Counted from the stretch's first letter, positions 52,377 to 62,042 are shown. The stretch is 64,000 bases of DNA from Reyranella sp. CPCC 100927 (GCF_007859315.1 NZ_VOHA01000011.1:124001-188000); one strand, 5' to 3'. Numbers and translations: made by a program. The notes: generated from the letters alone by a model not told the origin.

Positions 52377-52961
52377 CTAGAAGATTCCTTCCAGCATGCC
52401 CCGCCGGCGGCGCTCGATGGTGGGCGTGCCACCCTTGTTGGGATCGGTGCCGGAAGCCTGCGACTCGCGCAGCCGCTGCTGCTCCTTGGCGGGGTCGAGC
52501 ACGACGCCGGGTGCCGGCGTGTCCTGCCAGAAGATCAGGCTGTCGATCACGGAGCGGTTGCTGTCGGCGATCACGCGGCTTTCGCGGTTCACCTTGGACC
52601 GGATGTCCGGGTCGACCGAAGGACCGCTCTGGCCGGTCCTGGCGAGCAACGCGCTTTCGCCGGCGCTGGGCCCACCGGCCGGCGCACGGCCTCTGGCGCC
52701 CGCCGGCGCGGTGCCGCCACCAGTGCCCGTCACGATGCTGCGCGCCTCGTCCGCCGGCGTCTGCTCCTGCGGCCGCGGTGCGCCGGGTTGCGGTGGCCGC
52801 AGGTCGGCGTTGGGCGGCATGGCCAGCGGCGCGTGCGCCACGATGCGGAACTCGTCAGGCGACACCTTCTTGGCACCACCCAGATTCTGGAAGGCGGAGC
52901 ACGCGCCGAGCGCCGACACTGCGCCGATCAATGCGAGACCCCGTACGACCTTGGCTTTCAT
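52377..52961 (-). CDS. DUF3035 lipoprotein
   Basis: A 194-residue lipoprotein with a good lipobox (SALGAC, Cys21 expected). The mature part is Pro/Gly/Ala-rich and ends WQDTPAPGVVLDPAKEQQRL, then RRRRGMLEGIF, the pattern of alphaproteobacterial DUF3035 proteins. It is 12 bases after lspA, whose product would process it after lipidation. Its job is unknown; being between lspA and M16 peptidases suggests an envelope role. Confidence 0.9.
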   Translation of the reverse strand: MKAKVVRGLALIGAVSALGACSAFQNLGGAKKVSPDEFRIVAHAPLAMPPNADLRPPQPGAPRPQEQTPADEARSIVTGTGGGTAPAGARGRAPAGGPSAGESALLARTGQSGPSVDPDIRSKVNRESRVIADSNRSVIDSLIFWQDTPAPGVVLDPAKEQQRLRESQASGTDPNKGGTPTIERRRRGMLEGIF

Positions 52962-52973
52962 GTTTGTTCCTCG

Positions 52974-53471
52974 TCAGCCGTCCCTGCGCCGGCTTTCCTG
53001 CGGCCGAAATACCGATTCCACCAACAATGCGGCAACACCCAGCACGATGGCGGCATCGGCCACGTTGAAGGCCGGCCAATGCCAGCCGCTGACGTGGAAA
53101 TCGGCAAAATCGAACACCGCGCCCCAGAGGGCGCGGTCGATAACATTGCCGACGGCGCCGCCGATGACAAGACCGATGGCCATGGCGGTCCACCGCAACG
53201 TAATGCGCCGTAGCCATAGAAAAAGCGCAATGCTGATAGCGACTGCCACGGCCGACAGCATCCAGGGCGGCAGCACGCCGATACCGTCGCCGCCGAGCAT
53301 GCCGAAGCTGACGCCGCGGTTCCACACCGTCACCAAGTCAAAAAAGCCGGGGATCACCTCGATAGCACCGCCGCGCTCGGTCAGCAGCGCTTTCAGAAGG
53401 TGCTTGGAAACCTGATCGACAATCGCAACCGCAACCGCCAGCCCCATGCCGAGACGAACCAGGGGGGTCAT
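52974..53471 (-). CDS. lspA: Lipoprotein signal peptidase
   Basis: A 165-residue membrane protease that removes the signal peptide of lipidated prolipoproteins. Four membrane segments are seen. The catalytic Asp pair lies in GGAVGNVIDRALWGAVFDFADF and FNVADAAIVLG, with VIPGFFDLVTVWNRGVSFGM before. It is placed between ileS and a lipoprotein gene, the normal alphaproteobacterial setting. ATG 53471 is used. Confidence 0.96.
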   Translation of the reverse strand: MTPLVRLGMGLAVAVAIVDQVSKHLLKALLTERGGAIEVIPGFFDLVTVWNRGVSFGMLGGDGIGVLPPWMLSAVAVAISIALFLWLRRITLRWTAMAIGLVIGGAVGNVIDRALWGAVFDFADFHVSGWHWPAFNVADAAIVLGVAALLVESVFRPQESRRRDG

Positions 53472-53473
53472 GC

Positions 53474-53582
53474 TCCTCTCCCCCGTGCAGTGGGGAGGCG
53501 CCCCTCCGGCTCGGGTGCTTCGACGCAAAGTGTTGAAGTACCGAAACGGCCACCTCCCCCCGCATGGCTGGGGGAGGGATTC
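53474..53582. repeat. Intergenic hairpin repeat, third family, copy 2 (decayed)
   Basis: The arms CCTCTCCCCCGTGCAGTGGG (left) and CCACCTCCCC...GGGGGAGGG (right) pair only in part. The layout and composition match the longer copy at 27471-27597. It fills the gap between ileS and lspA in one operon, so it would be transcribed and could form an mRNA hairpin. Confidence 0.6.
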
Positions 53583-53592
53583 TTGCCCGTCA

Positions 53593-56466
53593 TCACGCCG
53601 CCACCTTGGGCAGCGCCTCGACGGCGTCCTCGCAGCGGTGGCAGAGTTCGGGGTGCTGTGTGGACGTGCCGACCTCGGGCAGGACCTGCCAGCAGCGCGC
53701 GCACTTGCTGCCGCCGGCAATGTCGGACACGACGCCCACGCCCGATACGTCAGGCAGCGTGAAGGCACCGGCCGGCGCCTCCCCCGCCTTCAGGGTGACG
53801 TCCGACGTGATGGAGATCTCGGCGAGATCCAGGCCAGCCAGCGCCGCGATGTAGTCCTCGGTGGCGAACACCGTGGGCGCCGCCTGTAGCGAGGAGCCGA
53901 TGCGCTTCTCGGCGCGCTCGATCTCAAGCGCACCGGTCACCACCCGGCGCAGGGCGCGGATCTTGCGCCACTTCTCGCCCAGCGCCTCGTCGCGCCATGC
54001 CGCCGGGATCTCGGGATAGGTGCGCAGATGCACGCTTTCCGGCCCACCGTCGGTGCCGGCACCGGGCCGCGCCAGCCACGCCTCCTCGGCGGTGAAGCAG
54101 GCGAGCGGCGCCAGCCAGGCCGTGATGAACGAGAACAGTTCGGCCATCACCGTGCGCGCGGCGCGCCGTCGCGGCGCATCGGGCCGGTCGCAATAGATCG
54201 CATCCTTGCGGATGTCGAAATAGAAGGCGCTGAGGTCGACGGCGCAGAAATTGTGCAGGGTCGTCGAGATCGTGTGGAAGTCGAAGTCGTCGACCGCGCG
54301 CCGCAGCTCGCCGTCGAGCTCGGCCAGGCGATGCAGCACCCAGCGCTCGAGCTCGGGCATCTCCGCCACCGGCACGCGCTCGGCCGCCGTGAAGCCCGCC
54401 AGGCTGCCCAGCAGGTAGCGCAGCGTGTTGCGCAGGCGTCGGTAGGCGTCGGCGTGATGCTTCAGGATATCGGGACCGATGCGCTGGTCCTCGACATAGT
54501 CGGAGCCCACCACCCACAGCCGCAGGATGTCGGCGCCATACTGGTCGCACACGTCCTGCGGCGCGATCACGTTGCCCAGCGACTTGGACATCTTGCGGCC
54601 CTGCTCGTCGAGCGTGAAGCCGTGCGTCAGCACCGCGTCATAGGGTGCCCGGCCGCGCGTGCCGCAGCTTTCCAGCAGCGAGGAGTGGAACCAGCCGCGA
54701 TGCTGATCCGAGCCCTCGAGATAGAGCGACGCCGGCCATTTCAGCTCGGGCCGGCCCTCGAGCGTGAAGCTGTGGGTGGAGCCCGAGTCGAACCAGACGT
54801 CGAGAATATCTGTCACCGCCTCGTAGCGCGCGTGATCGTAGTCGCTGCCCAGGAAGCGGTGCGGATCCACGAACCAGGCGTCGGCACCCTCCTCACGGAA
54901 CGCCGCCACGATGCGCTCCATCACCTTGGGATCGCGCAACGGCTCGCCGGTCTCCTTGTCGAGGAACACCGTGATCGGCACACCCCAGGCGCGCTGGCGC
55001 GAGACGCACCAGTCGGGTCGCAGCTCGATCATCGAACGCAGGCGGACCTGGCCGGCCGGCGGCACGAAGCGGGTGGCTTCAATGGCACGCAGCGCCACCT
55101 CGCGCAGCGAGCCGTCGATGCCTTCGATCGGCCGATCCATGGCGATGAACCACTGCGGGGTGCAGCGGAAGATCACCGGTGCCTTCGACCGCCAGGAATG
55201 CGGATAGGAATGCACCAGCGAGCCCTTGGCCAGCAGGGTGCCCGACTCGGCCAGCTTGGTGATGACGGCGCCGTTGGCGTCGCCCGGCCGGCCATCCGGC
55301 GTGTAAACGCGCTTGCCGGCGAACAACGCCACCCGCGGGAAGTACGTGCCCTCGCCCGTGACGTAGTCCTCGGCCGGGATGCCGTTCTTGCGGCCGAGTT
55401 CGAAGTCGTCGGCGCCATGGCTGGGCGCGATGTGCACCACGCCGGTGCCGGCGTCGGTGGTGACGAAATCGCCGGTGAAGACCGGCGTATCGCGGTCGTA
55501 GAATGGATCGAGCCTGGCGAACGGATGGGCGCACACGGTGCCGACCAGATCGTCACCCTTGAACGTTGCCTGGCGCGACATGCGCTCGACGCGCAGCACC
55601 GCCTTGATGTCGTCGAACAGCGCCGGCGTGAAGAGCAGCTTCTCACCGACCTTGGCCAGCGAACCGTCGGCCACGGCATCGACCACGTAGACGGCGTATT
55701 CAACGTCGCCGGCCACCGCCAGCGCACGGTTGGCAGGGATGGTCCACGGCGTCGTCGTCCAGATCACGATCGATACGCCGTCCAGTGCCGCCTGCGGCGA
55801 GCGGACCACCGGGAAGCGCACATGCACCGTCGTCGACTTGTGGTCGTGGTACTCTACCTCGGCCTCGGCCAGCGCCGTCTTCTCGACCACCGACCACATC
55901 ACCGGCTTGGCGCCCTTGAACAGGCCGCCGTTCATCAGGAACTTGCCCAGCTCGGCAGCGATCGCAGCCTCGGCCGCGAAGCTCATGGTGCTGTAGGGAT
56001 TTTCCCAGTCGCCGATCACGCCCAGGCGCTTGAACTCCTGGCGCTGGACGTTGACCCAGTGCTCGGCGAAGGCGCGGCACTGGCGGCGGAACTCGACCAC
56101 CGGCACCTGGTCCTTATCCTTGTTCTTGGCGCGGTACTCCTCCTCGATCTTCCATTCGATCGGCAGGCCATGGCAGTCCCAGCCCGGCACGTAGTGCGAG
56201 TCCTTGCCCAGCATCTGCTGGCTACGGGTGACGACGTCCTTGAGGATCTTGTTCAGTGCCGTACCGATGTGGATGTTGCCGTTGGCGTAGGGCGGCCCAT
56301 CGTGAAGGATGAACTTCTCGCGGCCCTTGGACTCGGCGCGCAGGCGCTCGAACAGCCCGAGGCGCGCCCAGAAGGCCAGCAGCTCGGGCTCCTTCTTGGG
56401 CAAGCCGCCGCGCATGGGAAAATCGGTGGCGGGGAGGAAAACGGTCGATCGGTAGTCGGCGGTCAC
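53593..56466 (-). CDS. ileS: Isoleucyl-tRNA synthetase
   Basis: A 957-residue class I synthetase. The HIGH motif is DGPPYANGNIHIGTALNKIL, KMSKS is in GRKMSKSLGNVIAPQDV, and an editing domain runs about 190-380. The C-terminal zinc-like cluster is CARCWQ...CHRCEDAVE. It charges tRNA-Ile. First gene of the ileS - lspA - DUF3035 - M16 - M16 unit. The 215-base gap upstream has no gene; I see no T-box-like leader. Confidence 0.98.
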   Translation of the reverse strand: MTADYRSTVFLPATDFPMRGGLPKKEPELLAFWARLGLFERLRAESKGREKFILHDGPPYANGNIHIGTALNKILKDVVTRSQQMLGKDSHYVPGWDCHGLPIEWKIEEEYRAKNKDKDQVPVVEFRRQCRAFAEHWVNVQRQEFKRLGVIGDWENPYSTMSFAAEAAIAAELGKFLMNGGLFKGAKPVMWSVVEKTALAEAEVEYHDHKSTTVHVRFPVVRSPQAALDGVSIVIWTTTPWTIPANRALAVAGDVEYAVYVVDAVADGSLAKVGEKLLFTPALFDDIKAVLRVERMSRQATFKGDDLVGTVCAHPFARLDPFYDRDTPVFTGDFVTTDAGTGVVHIAPSHGADDFELGRKNGIPAEDYVTGEGTYFPRVALFAGKRVYTPDGRPGDANGAVITKLAESGTLLAKGSLVHSYPHSWRSKAPVIFRCTPQWFIAMDRPIEGIDGSLREVALRAIEATRFVPPAGQVRLRSMIELRPDWCVSRQRAWGVPITVFLDKETGEPLRDPKVMERIVAAFREEGADAWFVDPHRFLGSDYDHARYEAVTDILDVWFDSGSTHSFTLEGRPELKWPASLYLEGSDQHRGWFHSSLLESCGTRGRAPYDAVLTHGFTLDEQGRKMSKSLGNVIAPQDVCDQYGADILRLWVVGSDYVEDQRIGPDILKHHADAYRRLRNTLRYLLGSLAGFTAAERVPVAEMPELERWVLHRLAELDGELRRAVDDFDFHTISTTLHNFCAVDLSAFYFDIRKDAIYCDRPDAPRRRAARTVMAELFSFITAWLAPLACFTAEEAWLARPGAGTDGGPESVHLRTYPEIPAAWRDEALGEKWRKIRALRRVVTGALEIERAEKRIGSSLQAAPTVFATEDYIAALAGLDLAEISITSDVTLKAGEAPAGAFTLPDVSGVGVVSDIAGGSKCARCWQVLPEVGTSTQHPELCHRCEDAVEALPKVAA

Positions 56467-56681
56467 GGCGAGAACTCGTCGTTGGTGGCCGGCGCACAGC
56501 GCCGGGGCGGCGTCGAAAAAGTGAGACGAATCAGAGGATTACCCGGCCGCGATCAGCGGGCCGGGCGGCTAATTCGCCCGTCACGGGCGGGCTGCAAGCA
56601 TATGACGCGCCGCAACAACATCGGCGCAAGATACGAACCGCGCCGCCGGGGGTCAAGGCAGGGCGGGATTGCCTGCCGCGC

Positions 56682-57089
56682 CTACCTCAGGGCGCCGTCC
56701 AGCACCAGCTTCTGCCCGTCGCTGGGAGCGCCCAGATAGGTCTCCGGCATGCCGGTGCGGTAGACCAATGCCCACGCCCGATCGCCGGCCGGGGTGAACA
56801 GGAACGCGCTGCCGGACTCCGTGCAATCCATGCGCGGCTCGCATGCCGTGACGAGCCGATAGGGCTGCCCATCGACGGTGACCTGCCGTGACGGAAACGC
56901 CAGATAATTGCCCTTTTCCTTCAGGACTTCGACCAGGTAGCCGTCGCGCTCGCCCAGGGGCCGCAGCAGGGCCGCCAGCGATGTGCGGTAGGCCGGCTGT
57001 TTGATCAGCTCGTAGAGATAGGGCTCCGCGGCCCGGGCGGATCCCATGAACAGCGATAGTCCCATCGCCACAACGATCAGTCGGCGCAT
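56682..57089 (-). CDS. Ivy-type lysozyme inhibitor
   Basis: A 135-residue protein with a signal peptide (MRRLIVVAMGLSLFMGSARA, cut before AEP). The mature part follows the Ivy plan: YLYELIKQPAYRTSLAALL at the start, VTVDGQPYRLVTACEP and a C-x5-C loop, CEPRMDC (83-89), in place of the CKPHDC that plugs the lysozyme site. The loop His is Met here, so potency is uncertain. Ivy proteins protect the wall in the periplasm. It follows the phosphatase gene by 20 bases and may share its transcript. Confidence 0.7.
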   Translation of the reverse strand: MRRLIVVAMGLSLFMGSARAAEPYLYELIKQPAYRTSLAALLRPLGERDGYLVEVLKEKGNYLAFPSRQVTVDGQPYRLVTACEPRMDCTESGSAFLFTPAGDRAWALVYRTGMPETYLGAPSDGQKLVLDGALR

Positions 57090-57109
57090 CCAGTCCCCGG
57101 TGATGGCTC

Positions 57110-58084
57110 CTACAGCGCCGTCGGCGCGGCACAGCGGATGGTGGCGACCACCGGCCGGTGGTCGGAGCCGATATCCGGCCCGACACCATAATCGGCAACG
57201 CCACAGCCCTTGCCCAGCATGATGTGGTCGATCTTGATGCCGAGCCAGTGCGGCAGGAAGGTCGGCCAGGTGGTCGCCGCGAGATCGGCGTAGCGCAGCG
57301 GCGAGGTACGCACCAGCCGCCGCATCGGTGCGCTCCACGGCGTGGCATTGAAATCGCCCACCGCCACCACCGGCCCCGGCGCACTGGCTGCCAGCTGGGC
57401 GATGATGTCGAGTTCGGCGTTGCGGCTCTCGACATAAAGCGGGTGGATCGGCGATGCGGGATGGGCGCCGATCACCGTAAACGGCTGGCCCGCGACGTCG
57501 AAACGCGCGACCAGGATACCCTGTCCGCGCCGCGGTCCGGCAGCGACGGCAAAGGACGTCCACGGCCGACGCGCGATCATGGTGACGAACGCCGTCCGGC
57601 GGGTGGCCTGATGCGGGTAGAGATCGGCGAGCCGGTCGAAGGTGTCGGCCCAGGTCCTGTCGATCTCGGTGAGAACCACGATATCGGGCTGTTCCTGCCG
57701 CAACCACTGCTCGACGCGGTGATGCTCGCGATTGAAGAAATAGACGTTCACCGCGGCGATCTTCAGCGGCACGGGAACGTATTCCTCGGCCACGGCGGCG
57801 CGGTAGCGGGTTTCGCCCAGCATCGCGTCGATGTTGCCGAAGGCCGCGGCCACCAACATCACCAGCAGCCCCCTGCGGCGCCAACCGGCGGTCAATACCA
57901 GCGCTAGCGGGACACCCAGCACGGCTGCGGCGCCGAGGTGCGGACGGAAGTGCGCTGCGTAGTCGAGCCAGGCACTCGCCTCGCCGAAAAAACCGGCGAC
58001 CGTGGCCAGCGCGATGGCGGCCACAGCCAACAGCAGCAGGACCCTCAGGCTGGCTCTCACAGCATCAATCAGTACAGCGCGCAT
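57110..58084 (-). CDS. Membrane-anchored endonuclease/exonuclease/phosphatase family protein A
   Basis: A 324-residue EEP protein. The first 100 residues hold three hydrophobic segments (VLLLLAVAAIALATVAGFFG and others). The catalytic part then follows with Asn in AAVNVYFFN, Glu in DIVVLTEIDR, GAHPASP, VVAVGDFNATPWSAPMRRLV, GIKIDHIML and GSDHRPVVA, all active-site residues in place. A phospho-diesterase or lipid phosphatase facing the periplasm is likely. ATG 58084 is chosen. It is paralogous to the next gene. Confidence 0.88.
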   Translation of the reverse strand: MRAVLIDAVRASLRVLLLLAVAAIALATVAGFFGEASAWLDYAAHFRPHLGAAAVLGVPLALVLTAGWRRRGLLVMLVAAAFGNIDAMLGETRYRAAVAEEYVPVPLKIAAVNVYFFNREHHRVEQWLRQEQPDIVVLTEIDRTWADTFDRLADLYPHQATRRTAFVTMIARRPWTSFAVAAGPRRGQGILVARFDVAGQPFTVIGAHPASPIHPLYVESRNAELDIIAQLAASAPGPVVAVGDFNATPWSAPMRRLVRTSPLRYADLAATTWPTFLPHWLGIKIDHIMLGKGCGVADYGVGPDIGSDHRPVVATIRCAAPTAL

Positions 58085-58173
58085 GCACACCGTCTGTAGC
58101 ATCGCGATGTGCACGACTCGTGCAAATCATCTGCCGTACCAATGCACCCTGCGCGGCTTTGCGTCGCGCGCCG

Positions 58174-59127
58174 TCACGTTGCCGACGGCGCACAACGAAC
58201 AGTCGCCAACACCGGACGGTGGTCCGAGCCAACATCGGGTCCGACAGCGTAGTCGACCAAAGTGCAGCCGTTGCCCAGCATGACGTGGTCGATCTTGATG
58301 CCGAGCCAGCGCGGCAGGAAGGTCGGCCACGTCGTGGCGACGAGGTCGGCGTAGCGCAACGGCGTCGTACGCACCAAGCGCCGCATCGGCGCGCTCCACG
58401 GCGTCGCGTTGAAATCGCCGACGGCAGCCACCGGCCCTGCTGCCGCGACGGCCTGTTGCCCGATGGCAGCGATCTCGGCATCGCGCACGCGCATGCGGCG
58501 CCGGCCCTTGGGTGAGGCGGGATGGGCACCGATCACCGTCAAGATCGTGCCGCCGACATCGAACTTTGCCACCAGCATCGGCTGCCGCGGGCGGAGCCCC
58601 GCGATGACGTCAAGGGACGTCCACGGTCGCCGCGCGATCATGGCGACAAACGTCGTGCGCTGCAGCGCCCTATACGGGTAGACGTCCGCCAACCGATCGA
58701 GCGCCTCGATCCAGCCCGCCGACGCCTCGACGACCACCAACACATCAGGCTGTGTCTGCCGGATCCATTGCTCGACGGGCGCGTGACGGCCGTTCCTCAA
58801 ATTCACATTCAACACGCCGATGGTGAGCGTTGCTCCCTCGCCATCCGCCGCCGCAGGGCGCACGCAATAGCGAAACTCGTCGCGCATGGCAGCGATATTG
58901 CCCAACGCCATGACGGCGGCCAGCCCGGCAGTGGGCGGCGAATGGAGCACCAGAATCGCCATCACGGCGACCACCGCGGCGGCGATCGCCAGATGCGGAC
59001 GGAAATGCGCCGCCAGATCGAGCACTTCGTAGCGCGCACCGAAAAAGCCGGCGACGGTGCCGACCAAAACACCGGCGGCGGCCATCAGAACCGCCACCTG
59101 CAGAAGCAGTGTCAGGTCAGGGTCCAT
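58174..59127 (-). CDS. Membrane-anchored endonuclease/exonuclease/phosphatase family protein B
   Basis: A 317-residue paralogue of the downstream gene, with the same layout: N-terminal hydrophobic segments (VAVLMAAAGVLVGTVAGFFG), then VLNVNLRNG, VVVEASAGW, GAHPASP, VGDFNATPWSAPMRRLVRTTPL, GIKIDHVML and GSDHRPVLA. The C-terminal half is nearly the same in both, and the N-terminal third has diverged. It is a tandem duplication. Only 33 bases separate it from ribF; an 89-base gap separates it from the partner. Confidence 0.88.
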   Translation of the reverse strand: MDPDLTLLLQVAVLMAAAGVLVGTVAGFFGARYEVLDLAAHFRPHLAIAAAVVAVMAILVLHSPPTAGLAAVMALGNIAAMRDEFRYCVRPAAADGEGATLTIGVLNVNLRNGRHAPVEQWIRQTQPDVLVVVEASAGWIEALDRLADVYPYRALQRTTFVAMIARRPWTSLDVIAGLRPRQPMLVAKFDVGGTILTVIGAHPASPKGRRRMRVRDAEIAAIGQQAVAAAGPVAAVGDFNATPWSAPMRRLVRTTPLRYADLVATTWPTFLPRWLGIKIDHVMLGNGCTLVDYAVGPDVGSDHRPVLATVRCAPSAT

Positions 59128-59160
59128 GTGCTGCTTCGGGCCGGATGGCGCGCCGCTGCC

Positions 59161-60129
59161 TCATTCACTCGCGCCAGCCAGGATCTTGCGCGCGGCGGCC
59201 GCGTCGGCGGCGATCTGGGCCTTCAGCGCATCGAGACCGGCGAACTTCATCTCGGGCCGGATGAAGTCGATGAACTGGGCCCGCACCGTGCGGCCATAGA
59301 GATCGCCGTCATAGTCCAGCAGATGGACCTCGAAGTTCTCGACCAGCTTGCCGACCGTTGGACGACGGCCGAGATTGGCGACCGCGTCGCGCCACACGAT
59401 GCGGCCCTGCTCCTCGAGGCCGGCGCGCACGGCATAGACTCCGAAACGCGGGCGCAGATGCTGGCCCAGCGCGACATTGGCGGTGGGAAAACCGATCGTA
59501 CGGCCGCGCCGGTCTCCCTGCTCGACCACGCCTTCGACTTCCCATGCCCGGCCAAGCAAGTCGGCGGCTTCGCCGACCATGCCCAACCGCAGCGCTTCGC
59601 GGATGCCGGTCGACGAGTAGATCTCGCCCTCGCGCATCACCGGGTCGAGCACCTCGACACCGAAACCAAACGCGGCGCCGAATTCGTGCAAGCGCTCGAC
59701 ATTGCCGCTGCGCCGGGCACCGAACGTAAAATCGTAGCCGCACACGACATGACGCGCGCCCAGGCCGCCGACCAGCACGTCCCGCACGAACGCTTCGGCA
59801 GACAACGCCGCGAAGGCCGTGTCGAAGCGCTGCGCCAGCACGGCGCCCACGCCGTGCGCGGCCAACAGCCGCGCCTTGGCCGGCAGCAGCGTCAATCGGA
59901 ACGGCCCGGTGTTGGGCACGAAGAACGCGCGCGGATGCGGCTCGAAGGTCAACGCCGTCACGGGCAGCGAGCCGGTGCGCGCGAGATCGGCGGCCTTGGC
60001 CAGCAGCACCTGGTGCCCGCGGTGCACTCCGTCGAAATTGCCCAGCGGCACCACACCGCCGCGCCATGCCGCGGGTACCGCTTGCCAGTCATCAAAGATG
60101 GGGATGTCAGTCACAGCGAACCTACGCAC
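59161..60129 (-). CDS. ribF: Bifunctional riboflavin kinase / FAD synthetase
   Basis: A 322-residue enzyme making FMN and FAD. The N-terminal nucleotidyltransferase has VVPLGNFDGVHRGHQVLLAK and FEPHPRAFF. The C-terminal kinase has YSSTGIREALRLG, RRGRTIGFPTANV and PRFGVYAVRAGL. Start is GTG 60129 or GTG 60114 (VTDIPIF). In alphaproteobacteria ribF is often beside ileS; here three genes intervene. Confidence 0.95.
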   Translation of the reverse strand: MRRFAVTDIPIFDDWQAVPAAWRGGVVPLGNFDGVHRGHQVLLAKAADLARTGSLPVTALTFEPHPRAFFVPNTGPFRLTLLPAKARLLAAHGVGAVLAQRFDTAFAALSAEAFVRDVLVGGLGARHVVCGYDFTFGARRSGNVERLHEFGAAFGFGVEVLDPVMREGEIYSSTGIREALRLGMVGEAADLLGRAWEVEGVVEQGDRRGRTIGFPTANVALGQHLRPRFGVYAVRAGLEEQGRIVWRDAVANLGRRPTVGKLVENFEVHLLDYDGDLYGRTVRAQFIDFIRPEMKFAGLDALKAQIAADAAAARKILAGASE

Positions 60130-60159
60130 CTTGCCCCTCCCCTTCCGGGGAGAGAGAAA

Positions 60160-60600
60160 TTATGCCGCCGGGCGACGGGGCGCCATCGCCACGGCCTCGC
60201 CGTCGATCACGACCGTATCGCCGCAGTGGCATTCCGTCTTCAGGCGGACGCGACGGCGCGTGGCATCGATGTCGACGATCTCGACGCGCGCGGTCACCGT
60301 GTCGCCGATCTTCACGGGTGCCCGGAAGTTCAGGGTCTGCGAGACATAGAGCGAACCCGGGCCTGGCAGCTTGGTGCCGATGACGGTCGAGATGAAGCTG
60401 CCGCCCAGCATGCCGTGCGCGATGCGCTGGCCGAAGCGCGTCGTCTTGGCGAAACCATCATGCAGATGGATCGGGTTGGTATCGCCCGACACGCCGGCGA
60501 AGGCCACGATATCAGCCTCGCTGACTGTCTTGCCGAACACCGCCGACATGCCGACCTTGAGATCCTCGAGGTAATAGCCGTGCATCTCGCTGAAGTTCAT
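60160..60600 (-). CDS. MaoC-like (R)-specific enoyl-CoA hydratase
   Basis: A 146-residue hot-dog protein. The hydratase signature with catalytic Asp and His is VSGDTNPIHLHDGFAKTTRF, with GQRIAHGMLGGSFISTV after it. It would hydrate enoyl-CoA (PhaJ type) or dehydrate 3-hydroxyacyl-CoA. It follows the amidase gene by 17 bases and precedes ribF by 30, so the three may be one transcript. Confidence 0.9.
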   Translation of the reverse strand: MNFSEMHGYYLEDLKVGMSAVFGKTVSEADIVAFAGVSGDTNPIHLHDGFAKTTRFGQRIAHGMLGGSFISTVIGTKLPGPGSLYVSQTLNFRAPVKIGDTVTARVEIVDIDATRRRVRLKTECHCGDTVVIDGEAVAMAPRRPAA

Positions 60601-60617
60601 TCTGATCGTCCCTCCGC

Positions 60618-62042
60618 TCAATGCCGCACGACCGGATCGATCGGCAGCTTCTTGTGCAGGCCGGTCATGTCCTCGAACAGCTTCGCTGCCGCCAGCAAGG
60701 CCGCCTCGCCGCGCGGCCGGCCGACCAGTTGCAGGCCCACAGGCAGGCCGCCCTTGGTGAAGCCGGCTGGCACCGAGACCGACGGCAGGCCGGTCATGGT
60801 GATGATCGACGTGATCAGCACCCAGTCGATATAGCTCGGCATCTTCTGGCCGTTGATCGCCTCGACATAGCGCTGCTCGACCGGGAACGGCGGTACCGGC
60901 GCGGTCGGCACGGCCAGGATGTCGACCCCGGCCATGAACGCCGCGAAGCGGGCATAGAGCTGCCCCTGCAGCAGCGTGGCACGACGGACATCCTCGCCCG
61001 AGAGCGACAGGCCGTACTCGATGTTCCAGATCACCTCGGGCTTCAGCAGGTCGCGCTGCGACTGCAGCAACCCGCCATGCGATGCCGCCATGTAATGGCC
61101 GCGAAACACCTGGAACGCCTCGCGCGCACCGCTGACATCGGGTGCCGTGTCTTCGACGACGGTGCCGATCTCGGCGAACCGCAATGTCGCCTGGCGGCAA
61201 ATGTCCTCGATCTCGGGATCCAGCGGGCAGGCACCGTTGAAGCCGCCGCCCCACGCGACCTTCGCCGGCTTCACCGGATTGGCCACCGCCTGTGCGTAGG
61301 ATACCGCCGGTGCGTCGTAGGATATCGGATCGAGCGGATGATGGCGGGCGGACGCATCCAGCATCAACGCCACGTCAGCCACGCAACGGCCCATCGGGCC
61401 ATTGACCGGATACGTGTTCAGCGGCAGCAGCGCGGGGCCATAGGGTACGCGGCCAGGGCTCGGCCGGAAGCCCACCACGCCGCAGAAGCTGGCCGGCGTG
61501 CGCAGCGAGCCGCCGAGATCGGAGCCCGTCGCCAGCCAGGCCTGGCCGGTGGCCAGCGCCACGGCCGAGCCGCCCGACGAGCCGGCGCAGGTCATGCGCG
61601 TGTCCCACGGATTGCGGGTGATGCCGAACACCTCGTTGAAGGTCTGCGCGCCGGCGCCGAACTCCGGCGTATTGCTCTTGCCGATCACCAGGCCGCCCAT
61701 CGCCTCCATGTGCTGGACGAACAGGCAGCTGCGTTGCGAGATATTTTCCTTGTAGATCGGCGATCCGAACGTGGTGCGCACGCCCTCGACGTCGTTGAGG
61801 TCCTTGACCGCGAACGGCAGGCCACCCAGCCAGCCTGGCGTCTGCGCATCAGGCAGCGTCAGCGATCGCGCCCTCTGCCGGGCCCGATCGAAGGTGCGGA
61901 CCACCATGGCGTTGACGGCGCCATCGACGGCTGCGATGCGCGCTTCGGCAGCATCGATCAGTTCCAGCGGCGAGACTTGCTTGCGCTTCAGCAGGTCCAC
62001 CGTCTCGACGGCGGTCAGACTGTAGGGTCCGCTATCGGCCAC
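60618..62042 (-). CDS. Amidase-signature family protein
   Basis: A 474-residue amidase. Triad motifs are visible: Lys in GGLPFAVKDLNDVEGV, cis-Ser in CAGSSGGSAVALATG, and nucleophile Ser in TGSDLGGSLRTPASFCGV. It resembles GatA-like small-molecule amidases; no GatB or GatC is nearby. GTG 62042 is preferred (GAGGGGAAG lies just upstream); ATG 62072 would add ten residues. It diverges from the phosphotransferase gene across a clear palindromic operator. Confidence 0.88.
   Translation of the reverse strand: MADSGPYSLTAVETVDLLKRKQVSPLELIDAAEARIAAVDGAVNAMVVRTFDRARQRARSLTLPDAQTPGWLGGLPFAVKDLNDVEGVRTTFGSPIYKENISQRSCLFVQHMEAMGGLVIGKSNTPEFGAGAQTFNEVFGITRNPWDTRMTCAGSSGGSAVALATGQAWLATGSDLGGSLRTPASFCGVVGFRPSPGRVPYGPALLPLNTYPVNGPMGRCVADVALMLDASARHHPLDPISYDAPAVSYAQAVANPVKPAKVAWGGGFNGACPLDPEIEDICRQATLRFAEIGTVVEDTAPDVSGAREAFQVFRGHYMAASHGGLLQSQRDLLKPEVIWNIEYGLSLSGEDVRRATLLQGQLYARFAAFMAGVDILAVPTAPVPPFPVEQRYVEAINGQKMPSYIDWVLITSIITMTGLPSVSVPAGFTKGGLPVGLQLVGRPRGEAALLAAAKLFEDMTGLHKKLPIDPVVRH

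Noticed and set aside
54028-56739. A 903-codon open frame on the plus strand
   Set aside because: It is antisense to ileS. The high G+C content and codon use create long empty frames; the translation is low-complexity and lacks any domain.
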